Source: Pseudomonadota bacterium (GTDB lineage Bacteria > Pseudomonadota > Gammaproteobacteria > Steroidobacterales > Steroidobacteraceae). From it: a stretch of DNA of 64,000 nucleotides. The translations under genes were made by a program, and so were the position numbers. The stretch covers positions 91,993 through 155,992 of the forward strand of contig JAEYUC010000024.1 in assembly GCA_023433705.1 (NCBI GenBank), in the 5' to 3' direction. The notes below the pieces were generated by a model. The model had not been told where the DNA came from, made no database searches, and saw nothing but the letters and a program-made list of their open reading frames with translations. This document shows positions 25,278-33,933 of this stretch, one piece after another (position 1 is the stretch's first letter; the number at the start of each line of letters is the position of its first letter).

Positions 25278-26324
25278 ATGAACAAGAGAACCGCCATGCG
25301 GCTTGGGCCGCTAGTCGCCGCCGCGCTCCTGCTGGCTGCCTGCAACAAGGGCTCTGAGAAGGAAGTCGTCCTGCTCAACGTGTCGTACGACCCGACCCGC
25401 GAGCTGTACGAGGACATAAACCCCGCGTTCGCCGCGGAGTGGGAGAAGGCGCACGGCCAGCACGTGCGCATCAGCCAGTCCCACGGCGGCTCCGGGCGCC
25501 AGGCGCGCGCGGTCATCGACGGGTTGCCGGCCGACGTCGTCACGCTCGCGCTGGGGGGTGACATCGACGCGATCGCCGAGCAGGGCAGGATGCTGCCGCT
25601 CAACTGGGAAGAACGGCTGCCGTACAACAGCGCTCCGTACGTGTCGACGATCGTGTTCCTCGTGCGCGCCGGGAATCCCAAGAAGATCCGCGACTGGGGC
25701 GACCTGGTCCGTGAAGACGTGCAGGTGATCACCCCGAATCCGAAAACCTCCGGTGGCGCGCGCTGGAATTACCTGGCCGCATGGGCCTGGGCGGAAGTGC
25801 AGCCCGGCGCCACGGAGGAAAGCGCGCGCGAGTTCGTGCGCAAGCTCTACCGCAACGTGCCGGTACTCGACACCGGGGCGCGCGGTTCGCTCACGACGTT
25901 CGCCCAGCGCGAGATCGGCGACGTCGCGATTTCCTGGGAGAACGAGGCGCACCTCGCGTTGCGCGAGATCGGCCGCGACAAACTCGAGATCGTCGTGCCT
26001 TCGGTCAGCGTGCTCGCCGAGCCCTCGGTGGCCGTGGTCGATCGCGTGGTGCTGCGGCGCGGAACGCGCGCGGTCGCGCAGGCCTACCTCGAGTTCCTCT
26101 ACACGCCACAGGGGCAGGAGATCGCCGCGCAGAATTACTATCGCCCGCGCGACCAGGCGATCGCGCAGAAATACGCCGGGCAGTTCGCCGACCTGAAGCT
26201 GGTCGACATCGACCACTTCGGCGGCTGGAAGGTCGTGCAACGCACGCATTTCGCGACCGGCGGGATCTTCGACCAGATCACCGCGAACGGCGTATCGGCG
26301 AAACGGGACGGGTCGGCGCGCTGA
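25278..26324 (+). CDS. sbp: sulfate-binding lipoprotein (Sbp/CysP family)
   Basis: Substrate-binding component for the CysATW importer. The 348 residues start with a lipoprotein signal (LLLAAC), unusual because Sbp of enterobacteria is soluble in the periplasm. Ligand-loop signatures include LLNVSYDPTRELY, QSHGGSGRQARAVIDGLPADVVTLAL, NPKTSGGARWNYLAAWAWA and LDTGARGSLTTFAQR. It lies 164 nt downstream of the response regulator on the same strand; no clear ribosome-binding site precedes the ATG. A paralogue sits at 35154-36173. Confidence 0.92.
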   Translation: MNKRTAMRLGPLVAAALLLAACNKGSEKEVVLLNVSYDPTRELYEDINPAFAAEWEKAHGQHVRISQSHGGSGRQARAVIDGLPADVVTLALGGDIDAIAEQGRMLPLNWEERLPYNSAPYVSTIVFLVRAGNPKKIRDWGDLVREDVQVITPNPKTSGGARWNYLAAWAWAEVQPGATEESAREFVRKLYRNVPVLDTGARGSLTTFAQREIGDVAISWENEAHLALREIGRDKLEIVVPSVSVLAEPSVAVVDRVVLRRGTRAVAQAYLEFLYTPQGQEIAAQNYYRPRDQAIAQKYAGQFADLKLVDIDHFGGWKVVQRTHFATGGIFDQITANGVSAKRDGSAR

Positions 26325-26328
26325 CCAG

Positions 26329-27834
26329 TCAGCCCGCGGACCGCTCGCGCTCGACGGTGCGCTCGACGGTGTGCGCGAGATGGCGCGCGAGCCTGGCGGC
26401 ATGCACGCGCAGCTCCGGCACCGCGGTCGCCTCCCAGTCCCGCGCCCGCAGCCATGGGCCGACGTAGTAGAGGCGATCGACCGGATTCCCGTCGCGGCCG
26501 ATCGCTTGGCCATCGGCGGTCACGTCGATGCCGAGCGAAAGTTCGTCTTCGCGAATGAGTCCGTTCGACAGCAGCGATCGCACGAGCGGGTTCGTCAGCT
26601 GGCTCACCCGCGTGTCCGGGCCCGTGCAATTGACCACGCGATCGACGAGCCACGCGCGCGCGCGCGACGCACCGCGCGGCCGCCACTGGATCTCGACGGA
26701 ATCGTCGAGCAGGCGTGCGGATTCGAGTCGGCCGGCATGGGTTTCGAGCACGCCCATTCGGGCGAGCGTCTGCACGGCGGCCAGCGGCCCGGCGGGTGCG
26801 CGATGCCGATGCACGTCCCAGAGCGCGCGCACGTGCCGCAGGAATCTCGTCCGTTCGCGTGCGTCGAGCGAATGCCATGATGCGGGAAGCTGGCTTCGGG
26901 CCAGCGCCAGCACCTCACGCCAGTCGCCGCCCCCCGTGGTGACTTCGCGCATGAGGCGGGCAATCGTGCGCACGAGGCGGCGCGTCGAGCCGCGCGCGCC
27001 GTCGAGCGCAACGCGCACGTCGGGCTCCCGCGCCGGCAGCGCTTCGGAAGCCTGCGACAAGGGCAGCCATCCATGCCGCGACAACACATGGATGCGCCGC
27101 ACGCGCGGCCGGATCGCCGCGAGCCTGAGCGCGGCGTCGATCATGGTGAGGCCGCTGCCCACGAGCAGCACGCTTTCGATTTCGCCTGACGCCCCGATGC
27201 TCCACGGATCGCGGATATAACGCGCGCTGCGTTCGATCGGCTCGAGTTGCGGCAGAGTCGCGGGTGGCGGATTGCCGAGCGCGAGCACCACCTCGTCGGC
27301 GCGTAGCGTGGTGCCGTCATCGAGCCACAGGTCCCAGCGGCGGTCGCCGTTGCGCCGCAGTTGCAGCGCGGTGGCGCGATGGTGCACGCATTTCACGTGC
27401 GGCGGCGCGGCCGCGTTCGCCGCCGCGAAACGCGCACGCAGGTACTCGCCGTAGACCTGGCGGGGTAGATAGTCTCCCTCGGCGGCATGGATGCCTTGGC
27501 GGCGCGCGAAGTCGAGGAAGTCGCGCGGCTCGTCGGCATCGAGCGACATCTGGCCCGCGGCCACGTTGAGTGGATAGGGATAATCGCGCGTGGCGTACAC
27601 CACACCGGCGCCGATTTCGGCGCGGGGATCCACCAGCGCGATGTGCATGGCGCGTCCCGCGCCGGCGGACTGGCGCAGCAACCCGATGGCCACGGCGGTC
27701 CCGCAGAATCCGGCGCCGACGATCGCGATGAGTCGAGGTTCGTTCACGGGGCCGGCGCCTTGTTTGGCGTCGGGTTCCGGGGAACTCGCAGGCGGACGGG
27801 CGGCTTGCGCCGCGCCTTGGCTGGAGCCATGCAT
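26329..27834 (-). CDS. FAD/NAD(P)-binding oxidoreductase-like protein
   Basis: Flavoprotein of the FAD-NAD(P)-binding type (NAD_binding_9-like). The nucleotide-binding motif IVGAGFCGTAVA begins about 35 residues after the chosen ATG, followed by VDPRAEIGAGVVYATRDYPYPLNVAAGQMSLD, typical of this family, and a second Rossmann motif VLLVGSGLTMIDAAL. The C-terminal half ends with VNCTGPDTRVSQL and YYVGPWLRARDWEATAVPELRVHA. Substrate is unknown. The start is uncertain: ATG 27834 has a poor ribosome-binding site, and GTG 27747 lies just before the conserved domain. It is convergent with the sulfate-binding gene. Confidence 0.78.
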   Translation of the reverse strand: MHGSSQGAAQAARPPASSPEPDAKQGAGPVNEPRLIAIVGAGFCGTAVAIGLLRQSAGAGRAMHIALVDPRAEIGAGVVYATRDYPYPLNVAAGQMSLDADEPRDFLDFARRQGIHAAEGDYLPRQVYGEYLRARFAAANAAAPPHVKCVHHRATALQLRRNGDRRWDLWLDDGTTLRADEVVLALGNPPPATLPQLEPIERSARYIRDPWSIGASGEIESVLLVGSGLTMIDAALRLAAIRPRVRRIHVLSRHGWLPLSQASEALPAREPDVRVALDGARGSTRRLVRTIARLMREVTTGGGDWREVLALARSQLPASWHSLDARERTRFLRHVRALWDVHRHRAPAGPLAAVQTLARMGVLETHAGRLESARLLDDSVEIQWRPRGASRARAWLVDRVVNCTGPDTRVSQLTNPLVRSLLSNGLIREDELSLGIDVTADGQAIGRDGNPVDRLYYVGPWLRARDWEATAVPELRVHAARLARHLAHTVERTVERERSAG

Positions 27835-27987
27835 GCGATGCAGTATCCGCAGTGCGCGGTCACGCCGTCGATTCTGGAAAGGTTTGAAATCGGTTATGGC
27901 TCGCGCGGCCCAGAACTTTTTGCCGCGATCCGCGACCAAGACGTGGTCGACTGAAACCCGCGCGTAACGAGAACGAGGAGTCACCGC

Positions 27988-28968
27988 ATGCGTTCGACAC
28001 TGCCGGCCGGGCTGGCGCTGATGCTGAGTTTCGTGGGGGCCGCGGCGGCAGCACCGGAGAAGATGCGCGCGGTGGAGATTCGCCAGAGCGGGGCGCTCAC
28101 CGTGGAAACCCGGCCAGTTCCCAGCCCCGGTCCCGGTGAGGTGCTCGTCAAGGTACGCGCCGCCGGGGTCAATCCGTCCGACTGGAAAGTCGCGCGGCGC
28201 CGCGCAGGACTGGTCGCGGGCACGGACGTGTCCGGAACCATCGACACACTGGGCGAAGGCGTCACCGGCTGGAAGGTCGGAGATCCGGTACTGGGATTCG
28301 CGCGCAACAGCGGTAGTTATGCCGAGTACGCCATCGTGCCGGTGAATTCACTGGGCAGAAAGCCGAAGTCCCTGTCGTTCGAGGAGGCCGCGGGCATTCC
28401 GATCGCGGCCGAAACCGCTTATCGCGCACTGCACGAGACGGCGCGAATCTCGCGCGGCCAGACGGTGCTCATACACGGCGCCGCGGGTGGCGTTGGATCG
28501 GCGGCCGTGCAGATCGCCAAGGCCGCGGGCGCGCGGGTCATCGGCACGGCTTCGCCCGGCAACCATGAATTCCTGCGCTCGCTCGGCGCGGACCAGGTCA
28601 TCGATTATCGAAGTCAGCGTTTCGAGGACGTCGTGAAGAGTGTCGACGTCGTGCTGAACACCGCGAATGCGGAAACCAACATGCGTTCGATCGCGGTGGT
28701 GAAGCCGGGCGGTGTGCTGGTTTCCGTCGTCGGTCCGCCCAATGCCATCGCATGCTCCGCGGCCAACATCCGTTGTGGCCGCCCCGACCGCGAAACCGGT
28801 GCGAGTGTCGCCGACATCCTCGCGCGCCTCGCGGACCTCGTCGACGCCGGCAAGCTCAAGGTCCCGGTCCAGCAAGTGTTTTCGATGGAGGACGCCGGGA
28901 AGGCCTGGGACATCTCACGCTCGGGCCACGCGCGCGGCAAACTCATCGTGAGGGTGCGCGCTCCCTGA
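27988..28968 (+). CDS. MDR/zinc-type quinone oxidoreductase-like enzyme with signal peptide
   Basis: Medium-chain dehydrogenase/reductase of the quinone oxidoreductase branch, 326 residues. The NADPH-binding motif is HGAAGGVGSAAVQIAKAAGA, and the GroES-like part has GEVLVKVRAAGVNPSDWKV. No structural-zinc cysteine cluster is seen. Residues 1-22 look like a Sec signal peptide (LPAGLALMLSFVGAAAAAPE), and GAGGAG lies just upstream of the ATG, so the signal is truly translated. An NAD(P)H enzyme in the periplasm is odd; cytosolic retention is possible. Confidence 0.83.
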   Translation: MRSTLPAGLALMLSFVGAAAAAPEKMRAVEIRQSGALTVETRPVPSPGPGEVLVKVRAAGVNPSDWKVARRRAGLVAGTDVSGTIDTLGEGVTGWKVGDPVLGFARNSGSYAEYAIVPVNSLGRKPKSLSFEEAAGIPIAAETAYRALHETARISRGQTVLIHGAAGGVGSAAVQIAKAAGARVIGTASPGNHEFLRSLGADQVIDYRSQRFEDVVKSVDVVLNTANAETNMRSIAVVKPGGVLVSVVGPPNAIACSAANIRCGRPDRETGASVADILARLADLVDAGKLKVPVQQVFSMEDAGKAWDISRSGHARGKLIVRVRAP

Positions 28969-28985
28969 AGGAGTCGAGGATAAGA

Positions 28986-29018
28986 GCGGAGGCCCGCACG
29001 CAAGCGAGAGACCTCCGC
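28986..29018. terminator. stem-loop between convergent genes
   Basis: GCGGAGG (28986-28992) pairs with CCTCCGC (29012-29018) across a 19-nt loop in the 72-nt gap between two convergent genes. It could end transcription from both sides, but neither arm is followed by a clear T-run, so this is tentative. Confidence 0.3.
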
Positions 29019-29040
29019 CCGGTTTCGACGAATCTCGCCG

Positions 29041-30360
29041 TCAGTTCGCGGTCACGCGCACGTCGGCGGGCGCCTTCTCGGCGAGCAGCTGCTCGATGCG
29101 CTGCGTGAACTCCTTGTCCTGGCGCGAGTAGAACTCGCCGGTGGACGGCGAAGCGAAGCCGGCATGCACCGCGCGCACCGTTCCGTCACGTCCCACGAAC
29201 ACCGTCGCGGGCCAGGTGTTGAGATTCAGCAGTTGCGGCACCTTCTCCCACATCTCTTCCGGCGCACCGGCAAGTAGATAGGGGTACTCGACGCCGTACT
29301 GGCTGACGAAGGCCTTGGCGCGCTTGAGCGACTCCTGCTGCTCGACCTCCTCGAAGTTGAGCGCGACGATCGACAGGCCCTGGTCGCGATACTTCTTGTC
29401 GAGCTGGATCAGGTACTGCGCCTCGTCATGGCAGTTCGGGCACCACGTGCCGGTGACGATCGCGAGCACTACCTTGCCCTTGTGGGCCGGGTCCTCGTTC
29501 GTCTCGATCTTGCCGTCGAGGTTCGGGAACGCGAACGTGAATTTCTCGTCGGGATCGCGCGTGGTCGTGTGCGCGAGCGGGTTCGAGGGTTGCGGCAGGC
29601 CCTTCGCGCGCGCGACCACCGGACGATAGGCGGTCAGCGTGGAGGCATAACGGCCATCGGGCGCGTTTTCATAACTGTTCTCCGTCGCATTGCGCGGCGC
29701 GCGCTGGCCGACCTGCAAGATCTGCAGCGTGCCGTCCGTGGCCGGGGTCACTTCGATGACGCCGGGACGCGAACCGTCGAAGTGGCTCAGCACCCACTTG
29801 CCGTCCTTGTACGAGCCGCTGTACGCGCCGGTGTCGCCGTCGATGCGCAGGATCGACGCCGCGACTTCCGCGCCGCGCTGGTCGACGATGAAACGGAACG
29901 CCTTCTCACCCTTGGAAGACGGCGCCGCGAGCGGAATCTCCCACTCACCCGCGATGGACGGCGCGGGCACGGACTTCGCCTCCTCGTACGCCGCGGCGTC
30001 GTGCGGCACGGCCCGGAATTCGAACTCGTTGCGAATGCCGCGGTTCTGCGCGACGACGTCGCCGACCAGCTTCCCGCCGTCGAGCTTCGCGGTGATCGTG
30101 GTGAGGTAATGATCGATGTTGAGCACGAGTTCGCCGTTCTGGTAGCTGGCGCTCGTGGTGTATTCGTACGCGCGAAAGCCGTCGTACAACGTGCCTTTGA
30201 GCGTCGGGCCCGAGCCGCTGATGTCCAGCCGGAACGGAATGACCGTGTCCTTCTGGATCAGCTGCGCATCCCAGCGTCCCTCGAGCTTGTCCCCGGCGAG
30301 TGCGGTCGCGCTGCCGGCGATCAAGACTGCGAGGCCCGCAATCCTGGTTGTCAGTTTCAT
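29041..30360 (-). CDS. TlpA-like periplasmic thiol-disulfide reductase with long N-terminal domain
   Basis: Exported protein of 439 residues. A signal peptide (1-22) precedes a beta-rich region of about 250 residues (KLEGRWDAQLIQ and SIAGEWEIPL look like two repeats of one fold). A thioredoxin-like domain runs from about 285 to 420 with the redox pair C307-P-N-C310 (GTWCPNCHDE) and the cis-proline loop NTWPATVFVGRDG. It starts two bases after the stop of the haem protein gene, so the two are co-transcribed. The role may be keeping cytochrome or other thiols reduced, inferred from context. Confidence 0.86.
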   Translation of the reverse strand: MKLTTRIAGLAVLIAGSATALAGDKLEGRWDAQLIQKDTVIPFRLDISGSGPTLKGTLYDGFRAYEYTTSASYQNGELVLNIDHYLTTITAKLDGGKLVGDVVAQNRGIRNEFEFRAVPHDAAAYEEAKSVPAPSIAGEWEIPLAAPSSKGEKAFRFIVDQRGAEVAASILRIDGDTGAYSGSYKDGKWVLSHFDGSRPGVIEVTPATDGTLQILQVGQRAPRNATENSYENAPDGRYASTLTAYRPVVARAKGLPQPSNPLAHTTTRDPDEKFTFAFPNLDGKIETNEDPAHKGKVVLAIVTGTWCPNCHDEAQYLIQLDKKYRDQGLSIVALNFEEVEQQESLKRAKAFVSQYGVEYPYLLAGAPEEMWEKVPQLLNLNTWPATVFVGRDGTVRAVHAGFASPSTGEFYSRQDKEFTQRIEQLLAEKAPADVRVTAN

Positions 30361-30362
30361 GT

Positions 30363-31715
30363 CTATCTTCTCCGTTTGTCAGAAGCGTTTTTGGCGATGC
30401 TCAATCGATGGGCGCGCGCGTGTTCATGCCATTCCTCCGGCAGTCCGCTCTTGGTCTGCAGCAGGATCTCCAGGATGGCGCGCCGATCCTGTTGCGACAG
30501 CGCCGCGAACTCGGGGCTCTGGTCCTTGCCGCTCAGCACTTCCAGCAGGCGGCGCCAGACGTAGCCCTTCGACGGTTCGGGCAGCGCGTCGAATGCATCC
30601 GAATAGACGAGATAACTCAGCGGGTAGCGGAACAGCCGCGTGCGCAGATCGAACTCGCGCAGGCTGCGGCCCTGCGAATCGAACGGGCCGCGGGCCGCGA
30701 ACTCGCGCGCGAAGGCGGATTCCGCGATCACCTGCTGGGGATCGAGATCGGACAGCGGGGTTTCGTTGGAGAACAGGAGATAACGCAGCAGTTGTTCGGC
30801 GGGCCGGCGCAATTGCTCGCGCGCTCTCTCCGGCAATTCCTCGGGCGTCCTCGCGCCGCTGTCGTGCAACGCGATGCGCGTGCGGTAGTTGGTCAGCGTG
30901 ATCAGGTTGTGCATCTGCGTCTGGTGCCCGAGCACGAGCAGCGCGACACCGTCGCTGCCGGGCGCGAGGAACGCCTTGGGGTCGTACGACTCCGCCAGCT
31001 TCGAGAGCGGCGCGGATTTCGCGGTGGCGTCGGCCGCCGCGACGGCGTTTGCCATCGTCTTCGCGGCGAGCGGACCCGAGACGTACCAGCCGCCCCAGCG
31101 TTCGGCGAGCGCGCTTTCCTGATCGGTGATGTATTGCTTCGCGCCGGGCACCGGCGTGCCCGTGGCGCTCGCGTGCACGGAGCGCAGCAACACGCCGGGC
31201 ACTCCGCGCGTTCCGGCGACGATGTGGCACTGCGTGCAATCGAGCTCGGCTCGCTCGAAGCGGGGTCGCTCGACCTGCTGCTCGTGCAGGATGAAGAAGA
31301 TCGCGCCCTGCTGCTCGTCGAAGGCGATGACCTCGATCTCCTTGCCCTCGTTCACGACGCCGATGTAGATGTCGTCGTTGAAATACAGCGCGCGCGGATG
31401 CCGCGGCGAGATCTTCGGGTATTGGAAGCTGGTCTTGGAGAACACCAGCGTCTGCGAACTCACCGGGATGTCGAGCAGCGTCAGCACGGACTTCAGGTAA
31501 CCGTGATCGCCTGCCTCGAAATCCAGCGTCGCCTGTCCCGCGTCGAGTTTCCTCTGCAGCAGCGTGACGGCGTCCGTGATGTCGTCCGAGCGATAGTAGA
31601 TAGGCGCGTCGCTGTACGGGATGTAACCCTGGTTGCGGACCGCGATCTGCGCATCGGCTGGCGTGCCCACGACGAGCGCGGCGGCGAGCGCGGCCGTGGC
31701 GGTGGATTTCCTCAT
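30363..31715 (-). CDS. exported monohaem c-type cytochrome-like protein, function unknown
   Basis: A 450-residue exported protein with signal peptide (RKSTATAALAAALVVGTPADA) and a single haem c site C160-x-x-C163-H164 (CTQCH). I do not recognise a named family beyond that. Segments such as HPRALYFNDDIYIGVV and GAIFFILHEQQ precede the haem, and a helical C-terminal half follows (LFRYPLSYLVYSDAFDALP). GGAG lies eight bases before the ATG. It overlaps the upstream small cytochrome gene by 4 nt and is followed at two bases by the TlpA-like gene. Confidence 0.78.
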   Translation of the reverse strand: MRKSTATAALAAALVVGTPADAQIAVRNQGYIPYSDAPIYYRSDDITDAVTLLQRKLDAGQATLDFEAGDHGYLKSVLTLLDIPVSSQTLVFSKTSFQYPKISPRHPRALYFNDDIYIGVVNEGKEIEVIAFDEQQGAIFFILHEQQVERPRFERAELDCTQCHIVAGTRGVPGVLLRSVHASATGTPVPGAKQYITDQESALAERWGGWYVSGPLAAKTMANAVAAADATAKSAPLSKLAESYDPKAFLAPGSDGVALLVLGHQTQMHNLITLTNYRTRIALHDSGARTPEELPERAREQLRRPAEQLLRYLLFSNETPLSDLDPQQVIAESAFAREFAARGPFDSQGRSLREFDLRTRLFRYPLSYLVYSDAFDALPEPSKGYVWRRLLEVLSGKDQSPEFAALSQQDRRAILEILLQTKSGLPEEWHEHARAHRLSIAKNASDKRRR

Positions 31716-32122
31716 GGGAGGAACTCCGGCGGACTGCTGCGTCCCTGGTGGCAGCTGCCGCAGGTCACCGGCAGCGAGTAACGCCGGTCGCCGCCGAGTT
31801 GCGCGAGATGTTTGCCGTTGATGTCTTCGAGCATGGCGATCATGAGCCTGGCCGTGTGCTTGCGCGGGTTGTCGTCGGAGACGTAGTCGATCACGCTGGA
31901 ATCCCGGTCCTCGACGTGGCAGTAGCTGCACGAGACTCCGAGATCGCGCTCGTACTCCTTCATCAGCAGGCGCACGTCATCCTTCGAAAGTGTCGCGGGC
32001 AACACCTTGAGGTTCGTCGCGGCCGCGGCGGCGGTCTGCGCCTGCCGCGCGTGCGCGAGCATCGCGGCGGCGGCCAGCGCGCAACCAGCGAGCGCGGTAC
32101 TGACGAGGATGTGGTTCTTCAC
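31712..32122 (-). CDS. small dihaem cytochrome, reaction-centre cytochrome c subunit-like
   Basis: A 136-residue periplasmic cytochrome with signal peptide (LVSTALAGCALAAAAMLAHA) and two haem c sites, C65SYCH69 and C121GSCH125. The spacing, plus KHTARLMIAMLEDIN between the sites, fits the photosynthetic-reaction-centre cytochrome c family (PF02276-like), whose short members occur widely outside phototrophs. It opens a three-gene unit with the monohaem protein and the TlpA-like reductase. An electron-carrier role is inferred. Confidence 0.83.
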   Translation of the reverse strand: MKNHILVSTALAGCALAAAAMLAHARQAQTAAAAATNLKVLPATLSKDDVRLLMKEYERDLGVSCSYCHVEDRDSSVIDYVSDDNPRKHTARLMIAMLEDINGKHLAQLGGDRRYSLPVTCGSCHQGRSSPPEFLP

Positions 32123-32279
32123 GTTCCGGTCCTGGTGTGGCGGGCGCCCGGCCGGGCGATCCCTTCCTGATCGGCCGGCCGGGCCCCGCCACGTGGGTGA
32201 CGGTGACTAACTACAACGAGATTAGGGAGGCGTCCGCGCGGCGGCCAATGGCGAACGGTGATCTGGTTAGTGCCGACCG

Positions 32280-32765
32280 TTATTGCGGCGCGTCGCCGGC
32301 GGCGGCGATCCGGATGTTCTGCCGGATGAGATGGCAGGAGCCGTCGACTTCGTAACACGCCTGGCCGCTCAGCGTGGCCTCGGCCGGCGCGCCGTCCGCC
32401 GGCAGACGCACGCGCTGGCGCAGTTCCGCGCGCTCGCTGAAGTAACCGTATTCGGCGTTGATCGATTCGTCGCGCTTGCGCTTCGCGCCGATCGAACGCA
32501 GCGAGTCGATGAGTTCGAGCGCGGAATTCGGCGCGCGCTTGAGACGCGCGGGCAGGGGGCCGAGCTCCGCCTTGAAATCCGAGGAATAGACGACCCAGTC
32601 GGGCGCGAGTATCGCGATGAGCACGAGCTCTGCTTCCGAGCCGGGTTTCGCCGTGGCCGGTTCGAGTCGCCAGCTCCACTCGATGGCCTGCGAGGCATCC
32701 TCCTCGGCGCCGACGGAGATGGTTGAGACGAAGGCAAGCACGGCTATGGCGAGGGCGATTCGCAT
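32280..32765 (-). CDS. DsbD N-terminal-domain-like exported protein
   Basis: A 161-residue exported protein with a Sec signal peptide (1-20) and a beta-sandwich domain like the alpha domain of DsbD: WSWRLEPATAKPGSEAELVLIAILAPDWVVYSSDF at the start and the cysteine pair C137-x6-C144 (GQACYEVDGSC) near the end. It lacks the membrane and thioredoxin parts of DsbD, so it would need an external electron donor. It lies 157 nt upstream of the cytochrome/TlpA unit on the same strand and may belong to it. Confidence 0.72.
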   Translation of the reverse strand: MRIALAIAVLAFVSTISVGAEEDASQAIEWSWRLEPATAKPGSEAELVLIAILAPDWVVYSSDFKAELGPLPARLKRAPNSALELIDSLRSIGAKRKRDESINAEYGYFSERAELRQRVRLPADGAPAEATLSGQACYEVDGSCHLIRQNIRIAAAGDAPQ

Positions 32766-32932
32766 CGGCTCAGATCTCCCGGGAGGAATTCTTCATTACG
32801 GGAAGCTAGGGGCTGCCCACCGGGAGTGGGAAATGGCGCATTGGCATTCGCTCATGCCGAATCGCGACGCTTACGGGGTTGTAGTGTTGATCCGGCGCGA
32901 AGGCTTCGGAGGTCGCGTTTCCGGCTTCGAGT

Positions 32933-32947
32933 GGGTATCCGATACCC
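32933..32947. promoter_or_regulatory. perfect palindrome before the CDF gene, possible operator
   Basis: GGGTATC-C-GATACCC is a perfect 7+1+7 dyad ending eight bases before the ATG of the CDF exporter. GTAT/ATAC half sites next to G/C runs recall operators of metal-sensing CsoR/RcnR-type repressors, but no such regulator gene is in the window. A role in metal-responsive repression is a guess. Confidence 0.4.
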
Positions 32948-32955
32948 TATGCGTC

Positions 32956-33933
32956 ATGGAGACGCAGACCGCGCCGGATCCGCATCACTGCCAGAGCCCG
33001 CGCTTCGATACCGGTAATCCGCTCGCGGAGCGGGGAATCCGGCGCGCGCTGTGGCTGACGATCGTCATGATGATCGTCGAGATCGCGGGCGGCTGGTGGT
33101 ACAACTCGATGGCCGTGCTGGCCGACGGCTGGCACATGAGCTCGCATGCGCTCGCGCTCGGGCTCTCCGCGTTCGCGTATTCGTTCGCGCGCAATCAGGC
33201 CGGGCATCGGCGATATGCGTTCGGGACCTGGAAGGTCGAGATCCTGGCGGGATACACGAGCGCGATCTTCCTGCTTGGCATCGCCGCGCTCATGGTTTTC
33301 CAGTCCGTCGAGCGGCTCATCGAGCCGCAGACGATCCACTACAGCGAGGCCATGGCGATCGCGGCGGTCGGGCTCGCGGTCAATCTCATCTGCGCGTGGT
33401 GGCTCAAGGACAGTCATGGTCACTCGCATGCCCATGGTGACGAGCATGCGCACGAATATGAACGCGGCGGCACGACTCACGCCGACCTCAACGTGAGGTC
33501 GGCATACATGCACGTGCTCGCCGATGCGGCGACGTCGGTGCTCGCGCTGATCGCGCTCGCGGGCGGACTCTATTTCGGCGTGGTGTGGCTGGATCCCCTG
33601 ATGGGCCTGGTGGGCGCGGCGCTGGTGTCGGTGTGGGCCTGGGGCCTGGTGCGCGACTCGAGCCGCATCCTGCTCGACGCCGAAATGGATGCGCCCGTCG
33701 TGGCCGAAATCCGCGACGCGATCGAGAAGGGGCCGATTCCGGCACGAATCACCGACCTGCACGTGTGGCGCGTCGGCCGCGCGCAATACGCCGTGGTCGC
33801 GACCGTGATCACACCATCGGGCGAGACCGGCGAATACTTCCGCCGAGCACTGGCCGTGCACGACGAGCTCGTGCACGTGACCGTCGAAGTCGACAAGAAC
33901 AAGACGGTGCCTGGCACGGAAAATCCGGGATAA
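32956..33933 (+). CDS. cation diffusion facilitator (CDF) metal exporter, DmeF-like
   Basis: Six-helix divalent-metal/proton antiporter, 325 residues. The metal-site motif is ADGWHMSSHALALG in helix 2 and HVLADAATSVLALIAL in helix 5. A His-rich cytosolic loop (SHGHSHAHGDEHAHEYE) lies between helices 4 and 5, as in DmeF-type exporters of cobalt, nickel or zinc. The cytosolic C-terminal domain has ITDLHVWRVGRAQYAVVAT. The last ten residues (TVPGTENPG region) and the stop codon are encoded by a 105-bp palindromic repeat, so the native C-terminus was replaced. Confidence 0.9.
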   Translation: METQTAPDPHHCQSPRFDTGNPLAERGIRRALWLTIVMMIVEIAGGWWYNSMAVLADGWHMSSHALALGLSAFAYSFARNQAGHRRYAFGTWKVEILAGYTSAIFLLGIAALMVFQSVERLIEPQTIHYSEAMAIAAVGLAVNLICAWWLKDSHGHSHAHGDEHAHEYERGGTTHADLNVRSAYMHVLADAATSVLALIALAGGLYFGVVWLDPLMGLVGAALVSVWAWGLVRDSSRILLDAEMDAPVVAEIRDAIEKGPIPARITDLHVWRVGRAQYAVVATVITPSGETGEYFRRALAVHDELVHVTVEVDKNKTVPGTENPG

